From NCBI RefSeq assembly GCF_963966145.1, contig NC_091046.1:17050001-17114000 (forward strand): 64,000 bases of DNA. The letters are read 5' to 3'. The notes beneath the pieces were generated by a model. The model saw only the letters and a program-made list of their open reading frames with translations. It did not search any database and was not told where the DNA came from. This stretch comes from Tenebrio molitor. Its lineage: Eukaryota; Arthropoda; Insecta; Coleoptera; Tenebrionidae. A program made the position numbers and the translations under genes. Positions within the stretch are counted from its first letter, which is position 1, and each line of letters opens with the position of its first letter. This document shows positions 1 to 13,400 of the stretch, one piece after another.

Positions 1-198
1 GCGTTTAGTCACTTTGCAAAATTAGAATGCACTTTTATTACTGTTTAATGTGACTGCTTGATTTAAAAAAAAAAAAAAACATTATTTTTTTAATTTCTTC
101 TCTTTGTTTCTATGCATGAGCATGGTTGTTTACATGTTCATATTCAAAATAAAAATCTCTATAAAACTGAGCAAAAAAAAGTTAATATGTAGTGCAAT

Positions 199-374
199 TT
201 GAAAAAAAAAGTTGACTATCATCATCATCTGTCAAAAACAGAACTCAAGAACAAATATTGGATTAATTCAAATTGTAGCTCATTTAAAACGATTTTGTTT
301 GACACATCATTTATTAAAATCGTATTAAAAATAAGGAAGTTGCAAACACCAAAGATTTTTCATAATACACCCGG
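199..374 (+). repeat. Right end of a mariner-type element (single terminus)
   Basis: Positions 203-374 match, in inverse orientation, the left 170 bp of the element starting at 6170. They end in TCATAATACACCCGG next to TA. No matching left terminus is in the window, so this is a solo end or a copy cut by the window edge. Confidence 0.7.
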
Positions 375-448
375 TATTACGCTTATTAAATAGGGCATTT
401 TAGGAGAAACAAAAGTAACAAAAAAAATTCAATACTTTTTGTTTATAG

Positions 449-542
449 AAAGATTTAGAGCAGATTTTGTGCAATAAAATTATCGAAATAATCCACACGT
501 TAAACGTATATTTATCCGTAATTCCACAAAGATCTCGACAAA
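449..542 (+). other. Candidate upstream exon of sticky (uncertain)
   Basis: An acceptor-like GTTTATAG precedes an open frame reading KDLEQILCNKIIEIIHTLN, helical in character, and continuing to RSRQ before a possible GT donor at 543. Using that donor the exon ends in phase 1, which matches the phase required by the certain exon at 1483. I do not recognise the residues as citron. The open frame also continues past the donor to 649, so this may be chance. Confidence 0.25.
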
Positions 543-1482
543 GTGATGTATCGTCAGAAACATCTATCCGCTCTGCCATATTGCGATGCTTTATGATTTA
601 TCCTTGTTACTTGTTACTGCTTGGAGTGCTAATATCGTGTTTCCAATAATGTTTTTTTTGTCTTACAGCTAATTGTGTACGTTTTTTTTTTCAGTATTTC
701 CTAGTTAACAGTTAATGTAGACCTTACCTGCGTAGCGTTTGTGCATACTTACGATATTATAATAATTATGGTTAATCAGTGTTGATTTTTGCATTTCGAA
801 ATGATATAACTATTGTTTTATGCTGATGAGTTTGAATCATCACTGACTTTGTGGAATGACATTTTACAAGTATCGTGAACCCCGCTTATAACACGGGTTT
901 TAATGTTATCAGAAATTACATATTCTGCTTCTTGTGCTGTTTTAATCCCACAAGTTACACCACATTAAATACTTGTATGACCCATGTTAATGGTTTTCTT
1001 CTAAAGAAAGCATAATCAGTCACAATGCACAAGAAGTGGCGTATGCAAAGTCATTTGAATTACTAGTTTTAGAAATTTAAGTAATACTATAAATTTGGTA
1101 TTTTGAAAAACACGAATTGAACCTTTGCTATAACGTGTTGTAACAAGTGTTATATGATTAACATTTGTCAATAAAGTGACTGTTGAAGAATTTACAATTT
1201 TTGTGGTTTCATAATTTCTAGATGTGTTCCTATACGAAATAAGGACATTGTTTTGTTAAAATAAATGGAATTTTGATCAATTACACTTTATGTTGAAATA
1301 ACAAAGTAATTATGAACTTGTTAATGATATTTATCTCGAAATGGTAATTATTTTTTACAAAGTTATAACAAAATTTGGGGTTTACTGTACTTCCTTTTTG
1401 TATTTTTTAACATTCGTCAGGGATTTTTTATAAAATACTTTAATGGGATTTGTTACTACATTTTATTTTTGTTTCCATTTAG
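543..1482. other. Unassigned AT-rich intron or upstream DNA of sticky
   Basis: AT-rich sequence with no convincing exon, transposase or inverted repeat. It probably belongs to the intron before the exon at 1483. Confidence 0.4.
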
Positions 1483-4400
1483 TTTTGGAACGCCCTTCAT
1501 CGCAGATGTCATACCTTGAGCAATTCCTCAAAGAAAACAACTCATTACAACAAGTTCAGAATCAACCTTACGATAATGTACCCACGGTTCAATCCCTGCT
1601 ATATCAAGGAGGTTCTATAGAATCTGAAGAAGGCGATATTGAAGACAACAGAGCCTTAAGCATAGCAAGTTCAAAAAGCAATTTATCGGAACTGAGCATG
1701 GTATAAGTATACTTTGATAATTTATTGTCAATGGACGTCTTACTTGAGTTATTACAGCATGATTCGCAATCACCTATGAAACATAAAAATCATCAATTCC
1801 TAGTGCGCACCTTTTCTAGTCCTACAAAATGCAACCATTGCACATCATTGATGGTTGGCTTAATGCGTCAAGGTATGGTTTGCGAAATTTGTGGCTTTAC
1901 TTGTCACACCTCGTGTTGTCCGCATGTACCGGCCATATGTCCATTACCATCAGATCAAAGTAAGTTTGCCAACAAACATAAATATTTTTCAAAACATAAA
2001 TTATTTAGCCAAAAGACCACTGGGAATCGATCCCACTAGAGGCATAGGAACCGCTTATGAGGGTTACGTTAAAGTACCCAAACAAGGAGGTGTCAAGAAA
2101 GGTACAAGTGATTTTGCACAGTGGGATCAGGTTTAAAATTGTATTTTATTGTAGGTTGGGTCAGACAATTTGTAGTTGTTTGTGACTTCAAACTGTTTTT
2201 ATATGACATATCAGCGGATCGAAATGCCTTACCAAGTGTTCATGTAGCTCAAGTTTTAGATATGAGAGACCCACAGTTTAGTGTTTCTAGCGTTAAAGAT
2301 TCTGACGTCATTCATGCGAACAAAAAGGACATTCCATGCATTTTTAAGGTATGAAAAATTTTACTTTGAGATTATTTTTCAGGCTTTCAAAAATATGCGC
2401 ACGTTTTGAATAAGCCAGTTGGAAGCTGCTGTTTAAAATACGTGGGCACTAAGGGGCGGTTTTATTACTATATCGGTTCGTTGTCCCGGGTATAGAAGAC
2501 AGATATTCAGTACCGCCAGTATCGTCACCTATCAGCAATACTAGTCTCACTCATGTTATGAGGCTTGCGGCACATTCAACTACGCCACCAACGCCAACTG
2601 CGATGGGACAATCATTTATAATAACCCTGTAGTAGTTACAGCAGACTTCGGTCTGAAAGGGACTAGCGACCCTTGCTACTGGAGTGGCCGAAATCCTAGG
2701 CGGGACCCTTTTGGGTGGCTACGAGTTTTCAGATTTTTCGGAACGTGAAACTAAATATCGCCAGGTATTGCTGAGAACGTGGGGATTTTTAAGGTTTCCA
2801 AGACAGCTACGGAACAAATTTCCAACTGCGCACACCGGGCGTTTAGCATTTACTGGTTAGGACGCGCCCAATACAGGTGGCCCCCGTCAAAGTCAAAGTG
2901 CAACCCGTGTCCACTTTAGGTGGACACCGGAATTGAGGCAAGAGCTTCTAACTTTCCTCCAAACTACCGAACCTGATAGGAGGGCTACATGGGAAAGTGG
3001 CACGCTCTGTGGTGGTAGGCGCACCCGGAAATGACCTTCATGACGAAGCAGAACCTGCGCGATCAGGTAGCTTTCCTCCGAAAGATTCAAAGAACTCAGC
3101 AACGGGGAGCACCTCCTTCGCTCGCTTCGAATGCTAGTGATCGTTTGTTCCTGTGCGAATTGAAGGATAGGCCTTGCCTGATTTTCGGGCCTTGTTCGTC
3201 GCACAGCCGGAGACTGCCGAGGACCGAAGCCTCAGGGTGCGATGTGGCCTGTGACTCTCGACGGCATTCTCGCGGAACATCTTTCCCACATGCATACTTT
3301 GCGGGATATCAACTTGGCCGTGTACGCTGCAGCAAAAAAAAAATGTCAAAGCCGTGGTCCAGGCCGCAACCCGGCAGCACAACTGGCGAAGCGTGCACGG
3401 TAATGGCCAACAAGATGACCACTGAGAGAAGAAATATCTCCCAGATTTAGTGATAAAAACTGCGTTCAGGCCATCCCCTTTCCACAAAATTCGGAAAATT
3501 CTTTCTCGTTTCCGGAGGGAACATCACACATTGAATATCCTGCTGAAGAACAAAGCAGTCGACACACTCCAAACACTCTCTCTAGCACGGAAGGGACTGG
3601 TGGATCGACCTCGGTGACTTAAGGAAAACAAGACAGTTTCATCGCAACTGATCTAAACTCTTCAGAGAACGTCTCCTTCTAAAGTCCGGCCAACGAACAG
3701 ATCTAGTAATAAAAAAGGGGATGTGGCCTAGTTGCGCAGAACGATATACGCCGAAGCCTGTTTCACAATGAAGCATGTTCTTTGCCATTTGTCATTGTTA
3801 CAAGAATGTGATATAGTTGATACATTGAGAAAAATATTGCATTTATTGACGTGCACATCTTCTCCAAATATGAACACCTGCTCAAACTGCCGAAGCGAGG
3901 TTAAAACTAATGAAATGCCGTTAAGTAATTTTTGTGGATGTACAATCAGGATTTCAAAAATCTGCGCACGTTTTGAATAAGCCAATTGGAAACTGCTATT
4001 TAAAATACGCGGGCACTAGGGGGCGGTTTTATTACTATATCTGTTGGTTGACCCGACTTTAGGTCATCTCTTGCAGTTGATGAAACTGAAGCATTCTGGC
4101 AAGAACTGTACGGGCAGTCGGAGCAGCCGATTGAGACTCCAAACTTGACCCGGTTTAGAGTTCTACGACCAAACTCTCGCGGGGCGGGAGGGGCTGCCGG
4201 GCATCACGAAGGTTGAAGTGAGGAAAGTTTTGACGGGAAATCGGAACTTCGCGTCGCCGGGGGTCGATGATATAGCGACCTTCTGGTGGAAGTCTTTCTC
4301 CTCTATCCACGAAGCCGTGTCCGAAAGGCTAACGGAATTCGTGAGCGACTTTATTTCCGTGCTTCCGTGGTTGGTGGAAGGCAACATCCCGAAAACCGGA

Positions 4401-7400
4401 GATTCGCCGGATTACATGCCTTAACACCTTGTACAAAATATTTACAAGTGTGCTCAACGAGAGAATCTTGACTGCAATTGGTCCCATGTGGCAGAGGATT
4501 TATGAACAGTGAGGTTTTAAGAGGGATGGGCATATAAGCGCAACCTGTCCGTGGCCTAAGTGGATTATAAGGAGGCCTTTGATTGCATTTCCTACGCGCT
4601 TATTTTACATTTTTTTGGGCAGCATGAAAGTCCACCCACAGATTGTGGGATGCATTGAGCAGTTGATGCATCGCTGGGGTACAAGATTTAAGATCCGGGA
4701 TGGTGCAGCGTCCCGGTTGACCGGTCTTGCCCTATTTCGTAGGGACGTGTTTCAATCGTGTTGTCCTGGGTGTCACTGCTCGAGTCGGGGGTCGGAACCT
4801 TCCTGTTAAGGACTGAACGTAGAGCTGTCGAAGGTCTCCGATTATAACACATTTTGCCCAGCCGAGAGCGCGCGGACGAGCTTTTATTTCCCGTGCTGCT
4901 CCGGAAAATCAACAGCGGCATTATGCATTCTATGTTCTTCAAGCTCTCGAGGGAAACTGTCAATCCACCTGACGTATGTCTTCTTGAAATCGGCAGGCTT
5001 AAAATTCGAGATGGAAGGTTTATCACGGCATGCTAGAAGATCGTGTTCTGAACACGCTCGCTTACTGGCGAGTTCTGTTCAAACAACGGATACCGAATGC
5101 ACTTGCTGTCAAGTTACCCTTCCTATGCCGGGTCCTTCTATATAGACAGGCATAACGCGGCTCTGCGTTATTACCACCTAAGATATGCCTACAGTTTTGA
5201 CTTGACACCTGTTCTGCCGTGGGCATCAGGGGAGGTCGAATCTGTTGTGGAGGGTGCCAAGTGCCGAATTTGCTGAAACTACGCATTCCCAACGACCAGA
5301 CACCTCTCGGTGACTTAAGCCGGACATCGTCCTTTTCGACTTCCGAGCCAAGGTCATCACGGTCATTGAACATTCCTGCGCCGCAGAACATAACATGGGC
5401 AGGAAAGAGGTCGAAAAGAGGGACCTAATGTTCGAGCGTCGAGTGTTGATACGAAGTCAGGTTAGCTGTTTTAATTGTGGAGTGGTATGAAGAAATCCTT
5501 CATAAGGGAACTTAACAGCCTCCTTTCCTGCAGCGCCAATTACACCTCGATGGCTTGCAGGATTCAAAGGGCAGTTATTCTCAGTTCGCTCCACTTATTG
5601 CGACCTTAGGGAGTGGTACATTAGAAAATGTTGCATCCTATCGCCAAGATGTAGGATGGCGGAGCAGAACAAAAATATAAAATCCAGATCACCCAATGGT
5701 TAAAGAAAATTCTTTTTCATCTGCAGTTGCGTACCTAGTAACTACTTATTACAATTTGATACCAATAAGAAGTAATAAATTGAATGGCGGCTTTCGTGGC
5801 CGCTGTCTGTGAGGTTTTTAGTTCGCTTAAATGCGTTTTATATGCAAGTGGCATCCTACACCTGATATTCACCTTGTGTGAATTTAGAATGGCTCGATCA
5901 GAACTTATTTCGGCGATTAGGCGTTCTGCCGTGTTTTTCTTTGTTGATGTTGCTTCAATGGCGTATTTAGAGTTGTGTGATTGAGTTGAGATCTCTGGTT
6001 TAAATGTTGAATATTCGTATGAAGATGGGGTGGTGTTGGTCAGTGCTTTTTCCTTTTTGGGTCTTAGTTCAATTCCGTTGTTCCCATTGGTTTTTTGGTG
6101 CTTTTTTTTTCGATTTCGATCTCTTGTATTTGTTTATTTCGACAAGGATTTTTTGTTTATTGATACATACCGGGTGTATTATGAAAAACCTTTGGTGCTA
6201 TAACTTCCTTATTTTTTATCCGATTTTAATAAATGATACGTCAAACAAAATCGTTTTAAATGGGCTACAATTTGAATTAATCCAATATTTGTTCTTGAGT
6301 TCTGTTTTTGACAAATGATAGTCAACTTTTTTTTTTTTTTCAAATGGCAGAGATGATTTAATAAAAAGCAGTATGTGAACCAATACCACCCGAATTTTTA
6401 TTAAACGCCGCAATGGGCGTCAGTGGAAGGTGTCGAATGTGCCTTAGAGAGAATGGAGGTAGACTCCAGCCGTTTAGTGAGGATACATTAGGTGGGGGAA
6501 ACCTGCGCGGTCCAAATATTCCAGTGCCGTAGAAAAACCAGTGCGTCCCATAGAAGTGGTTTATATAAAAACATGTAGTTAAGCAATTTATACTAAGTTT
6601 GATGCACAATTAAGTATTGTATTCGTTGCTGTTGATTTAAAAACGGGTGATATAAATAATCGTCGTCTGCGCCGATAATAACAAATCGTGCCATTCGATG
6701 TGAAATGGCCACCAGAGGCACTTGGATCGCGAATGAATGCAAACTGTAATACCTACGAAAGGTTCTCAAATAGAATAAATGTCAATCGTCAATTCGTCAT
6801 TGATTGCTAAAATAACGTAACTACAATAAGAACTTCAATCATAATCGGTGCAAATCATTTTGTGATATTAATTTGTGTTCGCGAGAAAGAGCTAGACATA
6901 GGAAGGGTTCGAAACTCGAATAAATATCTACCGTTAATCAGTCATTGACTGTCAAAATAACAAATACACTAAGAACTTCAATCACAATCAATGCAAAATC
7001 AATTTGTGTTCGCTAGAAACAGCTAGACATTTAAATTTTGACAATTCGAATAAATTTTTCCTTCTGTAATTTCTGTAATACTATTACAGTTTCCTATAAT
7101 GCGCGAGGTGGTGACATCTACCGATATTTTGCTGGAAAACAACCACCCTTATTTCCTAATAATGGACTGGTCGAACAAAATAGCGTTGTTGCGCATCCCC
7201 ACCGAATGTATCCTCACTAAACGGCTGGAGTCTAATTTCAAACATACCGGGTGTCCACTCTCAAAGTCAAACATAGGCAATTAACACTGTGCATTCAGTT
7301 TATAGAGGGTGTCCCAAAAATGGCGTACTAACGGTGCACTACGGTGTAGAAGAGATTACCGTAAACGTCAGAAAAATGTTAAAAAGATTCTATTGGACTT

Positions 7401-10400
7401 ATTTACTGATTTGGCGGTCTTTGAAAGTGGCACTTAACAGGTCAATTATTTTGAAATATATGTATGAAATTGTCATGGCAGCGACCTCTCATCGTACATA
7501 TTATCACAAAGTACAAGATCACTCACTACCAATATCTAATTTTGCATAATAGAGAATTTAGCAGCTTTTGAAATCGAAAAAAATATTTTAAATCCACTAC
7601 GGTAACATTTCAAGGTAATGATGTACGAATATATCTTTGTTTACATTGTATTACCGTTAATAATAATAATAAAAATAATTGATTTTTTTGTCGGAAACAT
7701 TTTTTCCATATTTTTTTCATGTACATTTAAACATCCTTGATAACCAAAAATGGCGTACAAACTACTTATAGTTTGTACGCCATTTTTGGGACACCCTGTA
7801 GATATTATGCCATTATTTCGATACATCAAAATGTTGTTACACAATGGTTTACAAATCTATGAGGGGCGTGATGACCAACTGAATAGACCGGGACCAATGG
7901 CTTAACGTGACTTCCGAATCACGAGATAGAATATAGCCTTGTTTTTTCCGCCCTGGGTCGGAATCGAACCCGCGACCCTCGCGTCACTGAGCCGAAACGG
8001 ACTCCCTTAGGGTATATTCTGCTTAAAGAATTAAATTATAATATTAAAGTAATTAACAGTTTAAGCAGTTTTTATTATAAATTCTTTGAAAAAATTACAA
8101 TGCAGTTCCTACCTTAGTTAATAATAAATCTAAATCATTTGCTGAATTTAAATTTCCCTTTATTTCAAATGTTATTAAAAATCCCAGCCCAGATATGAAT
8201 TTTTTGAGGATACCGAGTTCCAGTAGGAATATTTACTCGAGGGTTTTCTTGAGCGCAATATCGCGTGTTTTGAACATTTGGTTCGTTATTTAGTGTAAAA
8301 GTAGATTCGTCTGTGAAGCAAATTGTCGACAGAAAGCCACGATCATTAGCACGCTCCTGTATTTCATAACAGGTTTCACTCTTACTTTCTTCTTCAACAG
8401 CAAAAATCTGTTGATGACACTGTGTCTTGTAGGGATGATATTTATACTTCCTGAGGATATTCAGTATCTGCGATTTACATAAACTTATTTCAGGAGAAAA
8501 TGGAGTAACTATTCATTTTTCCGTAAATAATTTTGACAGTAATTTACCAAAATTGGCTGACTTAACCCAACAAATTAATAAATTTTTTGACAATTTGAAA
8601 ATCATGGCATGTCATATTTAAAAATCGCCAAGTTTTAAATTAGTATTTTAAAATAGGTAAAAATAGCACTTTTAATCTTATTATTAGTATCATTTCAAGC
8701 GCAATAATTTTATCTTTCTATTGATACCATTACCTTACCTGTAAGTTCAATTGGCGAGCAGGAATCAGCAAAAACGTTCAATACAATGTTAATTGCCTAT
8801 GTTCGAGTTTGAGAATGCACAGGCTGTATAGTAAAGTTATGGTTACTTGATTTTTGGAAATTCTATTTTTTTTTTATTAAAAACAAATTTTTGATTTTTT
8901 ATTTTAATGTTTGTATATTCAGAAGATAAACATCTATCAGAATAAAGATAAAAAAAATTAAAGATAAAAATTAAAAAAAATCATAGCATGTCGGGCTATA
9001 GTGTTTCTAAAACGATTTTGTTTGACGTATCATTTGTTAAAATCGGATAAAAAATAAGGAAGTTATAGCACCAAAGGTTTTTCATAATACATACACCCGG
9101 TATAAAAATTTGCAGTCGGTGAGAAATTGTAATTTACAATTGTACCAAATTACATTATTACATTAATGTATTTTTCTGTCCGCTATTAATTATGAACAAT
9201 TAGAAAAACCTTTTTGTTGAACTTTTCTTTTTTAAATGTGCAAAAGTTTGAAATCCAACTAAGCACCTGTGGTATGAATTCCGATTTATTCGATTGAAAC
9301 TTATATTCACAATACATATAAGTTTGAATTTGCTGAGCGTAATTTGCACAGGATTTTGGATAAATAAGGTTCAAAAAACACTCATTCTGTATAGTTTTTA
9401 CAACTTCAAAATTTATTCAAAATCCCGTTTAAATTAACACCAGAAAATCAAAACTTGCACTCGTATTGTAAGTTTAATAATTTATCGAATACGTGGGTAT
9501 TTGCATAGTAGGTACCTAGAGTTGTATTTCAAAATTTTATCTAATTCCACTATTAAGAATTCATTTTACATGTTAGATTACCACTTCGTTAATGGAGCCT
9601 CCAGGGCCTCGAAATTCGACTCTTATGCTGGCCGATACTGAAGCCGAAAAAAACAAATGGGTCGTGGCTCTTTCCGAACTGCATCGTATAATGAAAAGAA
9701 ACAATTTACCAAATACTACTGTTCTGTTGGCACGTGAACTAATCGACAATTCGCTAACGTTGCTCAGAAATACCCTAAGTGCCGCTATTATTGACCCCGA
9801 TCGTATAGTCCTTGGTGCCGAAGAAGGACTCTACTGTGTAGACTTAGACAGAACAGAAATTGCAAGAATTGGCGAAGGCAAGAAAATTTTTCAACTGGAA
9901 TACATCAGTGAAGAGCACCTTTTGGTTGTTGTAAGTGGCAAACAGAGATATGCGCGATTGGTGCCGATTCGAGCTCTTGATGGCGACGAAACCGAATGGA
10001 TTAAAGTTGCCGAGAGTAAAGGATGTTCTGTCCTCTCTGTTGGACCAGTTGTGAGGGCACCCTTGACGTTCTGTTTATGTGTAGCAATAAAGAAACAGGT
10101 ATTTTTTTACTGTTTGTTGAATTAATTTATTACCGAAGACGCTTGTTTTTAGCAAAATTCTTCCACTGTAATTATTTACGAAATAACAAGAACGCGAACC
10201 CGACATCACAGAATTCGTGAAATAAATGTTGGAGTTCCAGTTCAGTCATTACAGTTGATGTCAGATGGCCGACTTTGCATTGGGTCGCCGTCAAATTTCA
10301 CAATTTACAATTTACAAGCTGAACAGTCGTTTTGTAAGTTACGCTGTATTTATCTCTATTTTTTTTTACGTTCTTTCGTCGTAGCCTTATTAAATCCAGA

Positions 10401-13400
10401 AAATCCGTTACATTCAACATTGGCTTGTAATGCTGTTGAAGCCCTGAGAGTAATTGAATTACCACGGCATGAATATTTATTAGTTTTCGGGACTTTGGCG
10501 GCTTATGTTGATCGACACGGACGCAAGTCGAGGGATAGGGAAATTATGTATCCTGCGGTTCCAACGGCAATATGTAAATATAAGTTTTTAGTTTCGACAT
10601 TTTTAAATTTATTTTAATTGTAGGTTACAGAGATGGACATCTCATTGTTTATAGCGAGACACACATCGATATTTTTAATTGTGCAACTGGGGAGTGGGTC
10701 CAGACAGTTAACATCAAGAAAGCAAAACCCCTCAATGATAGTGGAGCACTTTCTTTATGTATTCTAAACGATTTGACACATCTATTATATTTGTCCAACA
10801 TTCATCAACGTAAGTTTTTAATTGCCCTAATCTTGTTATGATACATATGTCCCTATTACAGGTGAATTAATTAATTTAGATAATGTTGTAACTTTAGACA
10901 GAGACGGACGAACGTTGCAAAGACCAAGAAGAAGATTTTCACTTAGGGAGGGCAACAGATCACAACGAATGTATGTATTTCATGTAATTTCCCGTTAATT
11001 TTGTTGCAAAAAATTGCCTCTTGTTCCTGTATATGTGTAATTCAGTATTTTTTATTGTAGTAACACAGATCGTCGTTCCAAATTAATATCAGCACCGACT
11101 AATTTTAATCATATAAGTCATATGGGCCCAGGTGAGGGCATACAAAGGCAACGACTGATTGACCTTTCAACAAATTTGGTTGATAATGCCGATCAACCAG
11201 CGTACGGGATACAGCGACAACGATTAATAGATCTTTCAACAAATTATGTTGATAATTCCGATCAAGCGGCTTTTGGTCCGCAAGCACAGCCAAGAGTAAG
11301 TAAAAACATATATATTTCTTCCATTTAAATGGAATTAATTACAGCAACAACAAAGTAAAATGGCTCCTTTACCTCCAAAACACGGTGAACGCAAACGTTT
11401 AGAAATATCAAATCCAACTCCAATTCGGCCGCAATTTCCCGCATACAACGGTGCGAAAAGAGCAGCGCCTCCTCGTCCTAGAGATCTTCCACCAGCTTTA
11501 CCAAGACCTTCTGATACATCACCGTCTCCAGATCCCGCCAGTATTGGAAGCATGTCATCCTTACACGACATGATAAAGGTAATTTAAAGCTAAAGCTCTC
11601 GGGCCTAACCAGAATAAAAATGCCCAAATTCAACTCGTAAAATTGTCAAAACAAAAATGTTTAAGAGAAAATTGGGAAATTTATCAGATATAAAAAATTA
11701 GGTCGTGTTATTTTTGCAGGACGTTTTAATCGCGATAAACATTTTTTATTGGATTGGATTGGCTTTGATTGGCTGAACACGCACGTTTGATTAATCAGTT
11801 AATTAATTAATCCTATTAAATTTGAAAGTCATAGGGTCAGTTTACAGAAGCGAAATTAAGTTAATCGTAATCAAATGCGAGATTAACTGAACACGCGATC
11901 AGATTGAATCAATCGAAGTTACGGATTCGGGGGTTAATCGCGCGTTAAAATTTAATTTGAATTAAATATTTACTTCTCTTTCTATAAACTGGCCCATAGC
12001 CTATTTTAATTATAAAATTAAATGATCTTACGGTATTTAACTTCTATTCATCGTTACCAACAACAGATTTTTTTTGCCATGCATTTCGAGGACACTATGT
12101 ATTATACAGGGTCATTATAAATGATTGTAGAGGTCTTTCAATCTCTCATGGGTTTTGACCTTGGAAATATCTGCGCGAAGGCGGAGCGATAAACCAGTGA
12201 CGAATTGGTAAATGAAAACTGAAAACGTCGACTATTTTAGCCACGCGTTAAATTTCAAAATTACAATTTCATAATGACACAAGACAATGGTTCGTTAATG
12301 ATCAAGCCAGATGTGAAAAATGAAAATGCTGCAGATTTGCCACTTCAGATACAGGGTGTCCCAAAATTGGCGTACAAACTACTTACTACTTAGTGAGTGA
12401 TCTTGTACTGTCATGACAATTTCATACATATATTTCAAAATAATTGACCTGTTAAGTGCCACTTTCAAAGACCGCCAAATCAACAAATAAGTCCAAAAGA
12501 ATTTTTTTAACATTTTTCTGACGTTTACGATAATCTCTTCTACACCGTAGTGCACCGTTAGTACGCCATTTTTGGGATACCTGTATAATAAAGGAACTAC
12601 GAATGACGATGTTTGCCGGTCGGTTTGTAGCGCGTACTTGAAACCGATGTTCGTCGTTTGCCCAGATATGATTCACAATCACACTGAGCGACCGTCAGCT
12701 TTTCCAACCCATACTTACTTAGCGTAAACGTTACACATGCGTCACACTGAACGATCGTCCGAGACCGGCTATCAACGACCGTGTTTGAAATTCCAGCATG
12801 TTGGAAATTTTGGTCGCTGTGGTCGTTGTTTGACTAAAGTCACTAGCTGTATCTATTATAGTGACTTTATGGTCGACGACTATTTTACGTACTGCGCATG
12901 TGCAAAAAATTGGTTGAGTCCCAGGCACCAGTAATCTAACCTCAGAAAATGTCACTTGGAACATGCTCAGGGTAATATCTATATTAATAACATAGTTACA
13001 TAAACATTTTTGTTTTATAATACAAAAATTTCCGATAATATTGCGGAATCTGGAAAAGTGCCCCGAATGCTTGCAGCGTTTCCACGTTGAATGGCTCAGG
13101 GTAATGTTTATTTAAAAACTGTGATTTACAACTTTTATACATAATGCAGACAAGTCACATAACCACAAATAAATGTCAGGTGTCAAAAATAATTGCAGCG
13201 GTCGGCGGTGAACGGTCAATCAGTGTGATGTTGGTTGATTTCGTCGACGTTGGTCGTAGCTGGACGGTCGGCCTTGGTCGTGCACTGTGATTCCTAGCTG
13301 AGAGATTGAAACACCTCTACCATCGTAGTAGGCGTTGGTTGCTTGATTGAATTAAAGTCACTAGATATACAAAGTACCGCAATACGTATGGACCATGTGC

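Larger units (their letters stand above)
7247..8826. mobile_element. Inner mariner-like element with degenerate transposase
   Basis: Termini share CTCAAA(G/C)TC(A/G)AACATAGGCAATTAACA, inverted at 7255-7284 and about 8786-8818, with TA at both edges. Inside it sit a complete MITE (7305-7798), a SINE copy (7829-8010) and a broken transposase on the - strand (8110-8480). Confidence 0.7.
6170..9100. mobile_element. Outer inverted-repeat element of a nested stack (mariner-type ends)
   Basis: Termini CCGGGTGTATTATGAAAAAC at 6170 and its complement ending at 9100 (with a 4-bp ATAC insertion), each next to TA. The terminal repeats are about 90 bp (6170-6261 and 9009-9100). It contains an inner element (7247-8826), another inverted-repeat unit (6460-7234), a MITE and a SINE. 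Confidence 0.75.

Noticed and set aside
2121..2154. Using the GT at 2131 as the sticky exon-3 donor, keeping the open frame [10 protein letters not shown]
   Set aside because: It ends in phase 0 while the next exon needs phase 1, and it inserts non-conserved residues into the PH domain. The GT at 2102 restores GVKKGW.
2893..3487. Overlapping 100-139 codon frames on both strands
   Set aside because: They lie in GC-rich LINE debris and mirror each other. No recognised motif.
7955..8000. A functional tRNA gene
   Set aside because: The T-arm half and B box are good, but the A-to-B spacing is too short for a full tRNA and the body recurs as a repeat. It is a SINE head.
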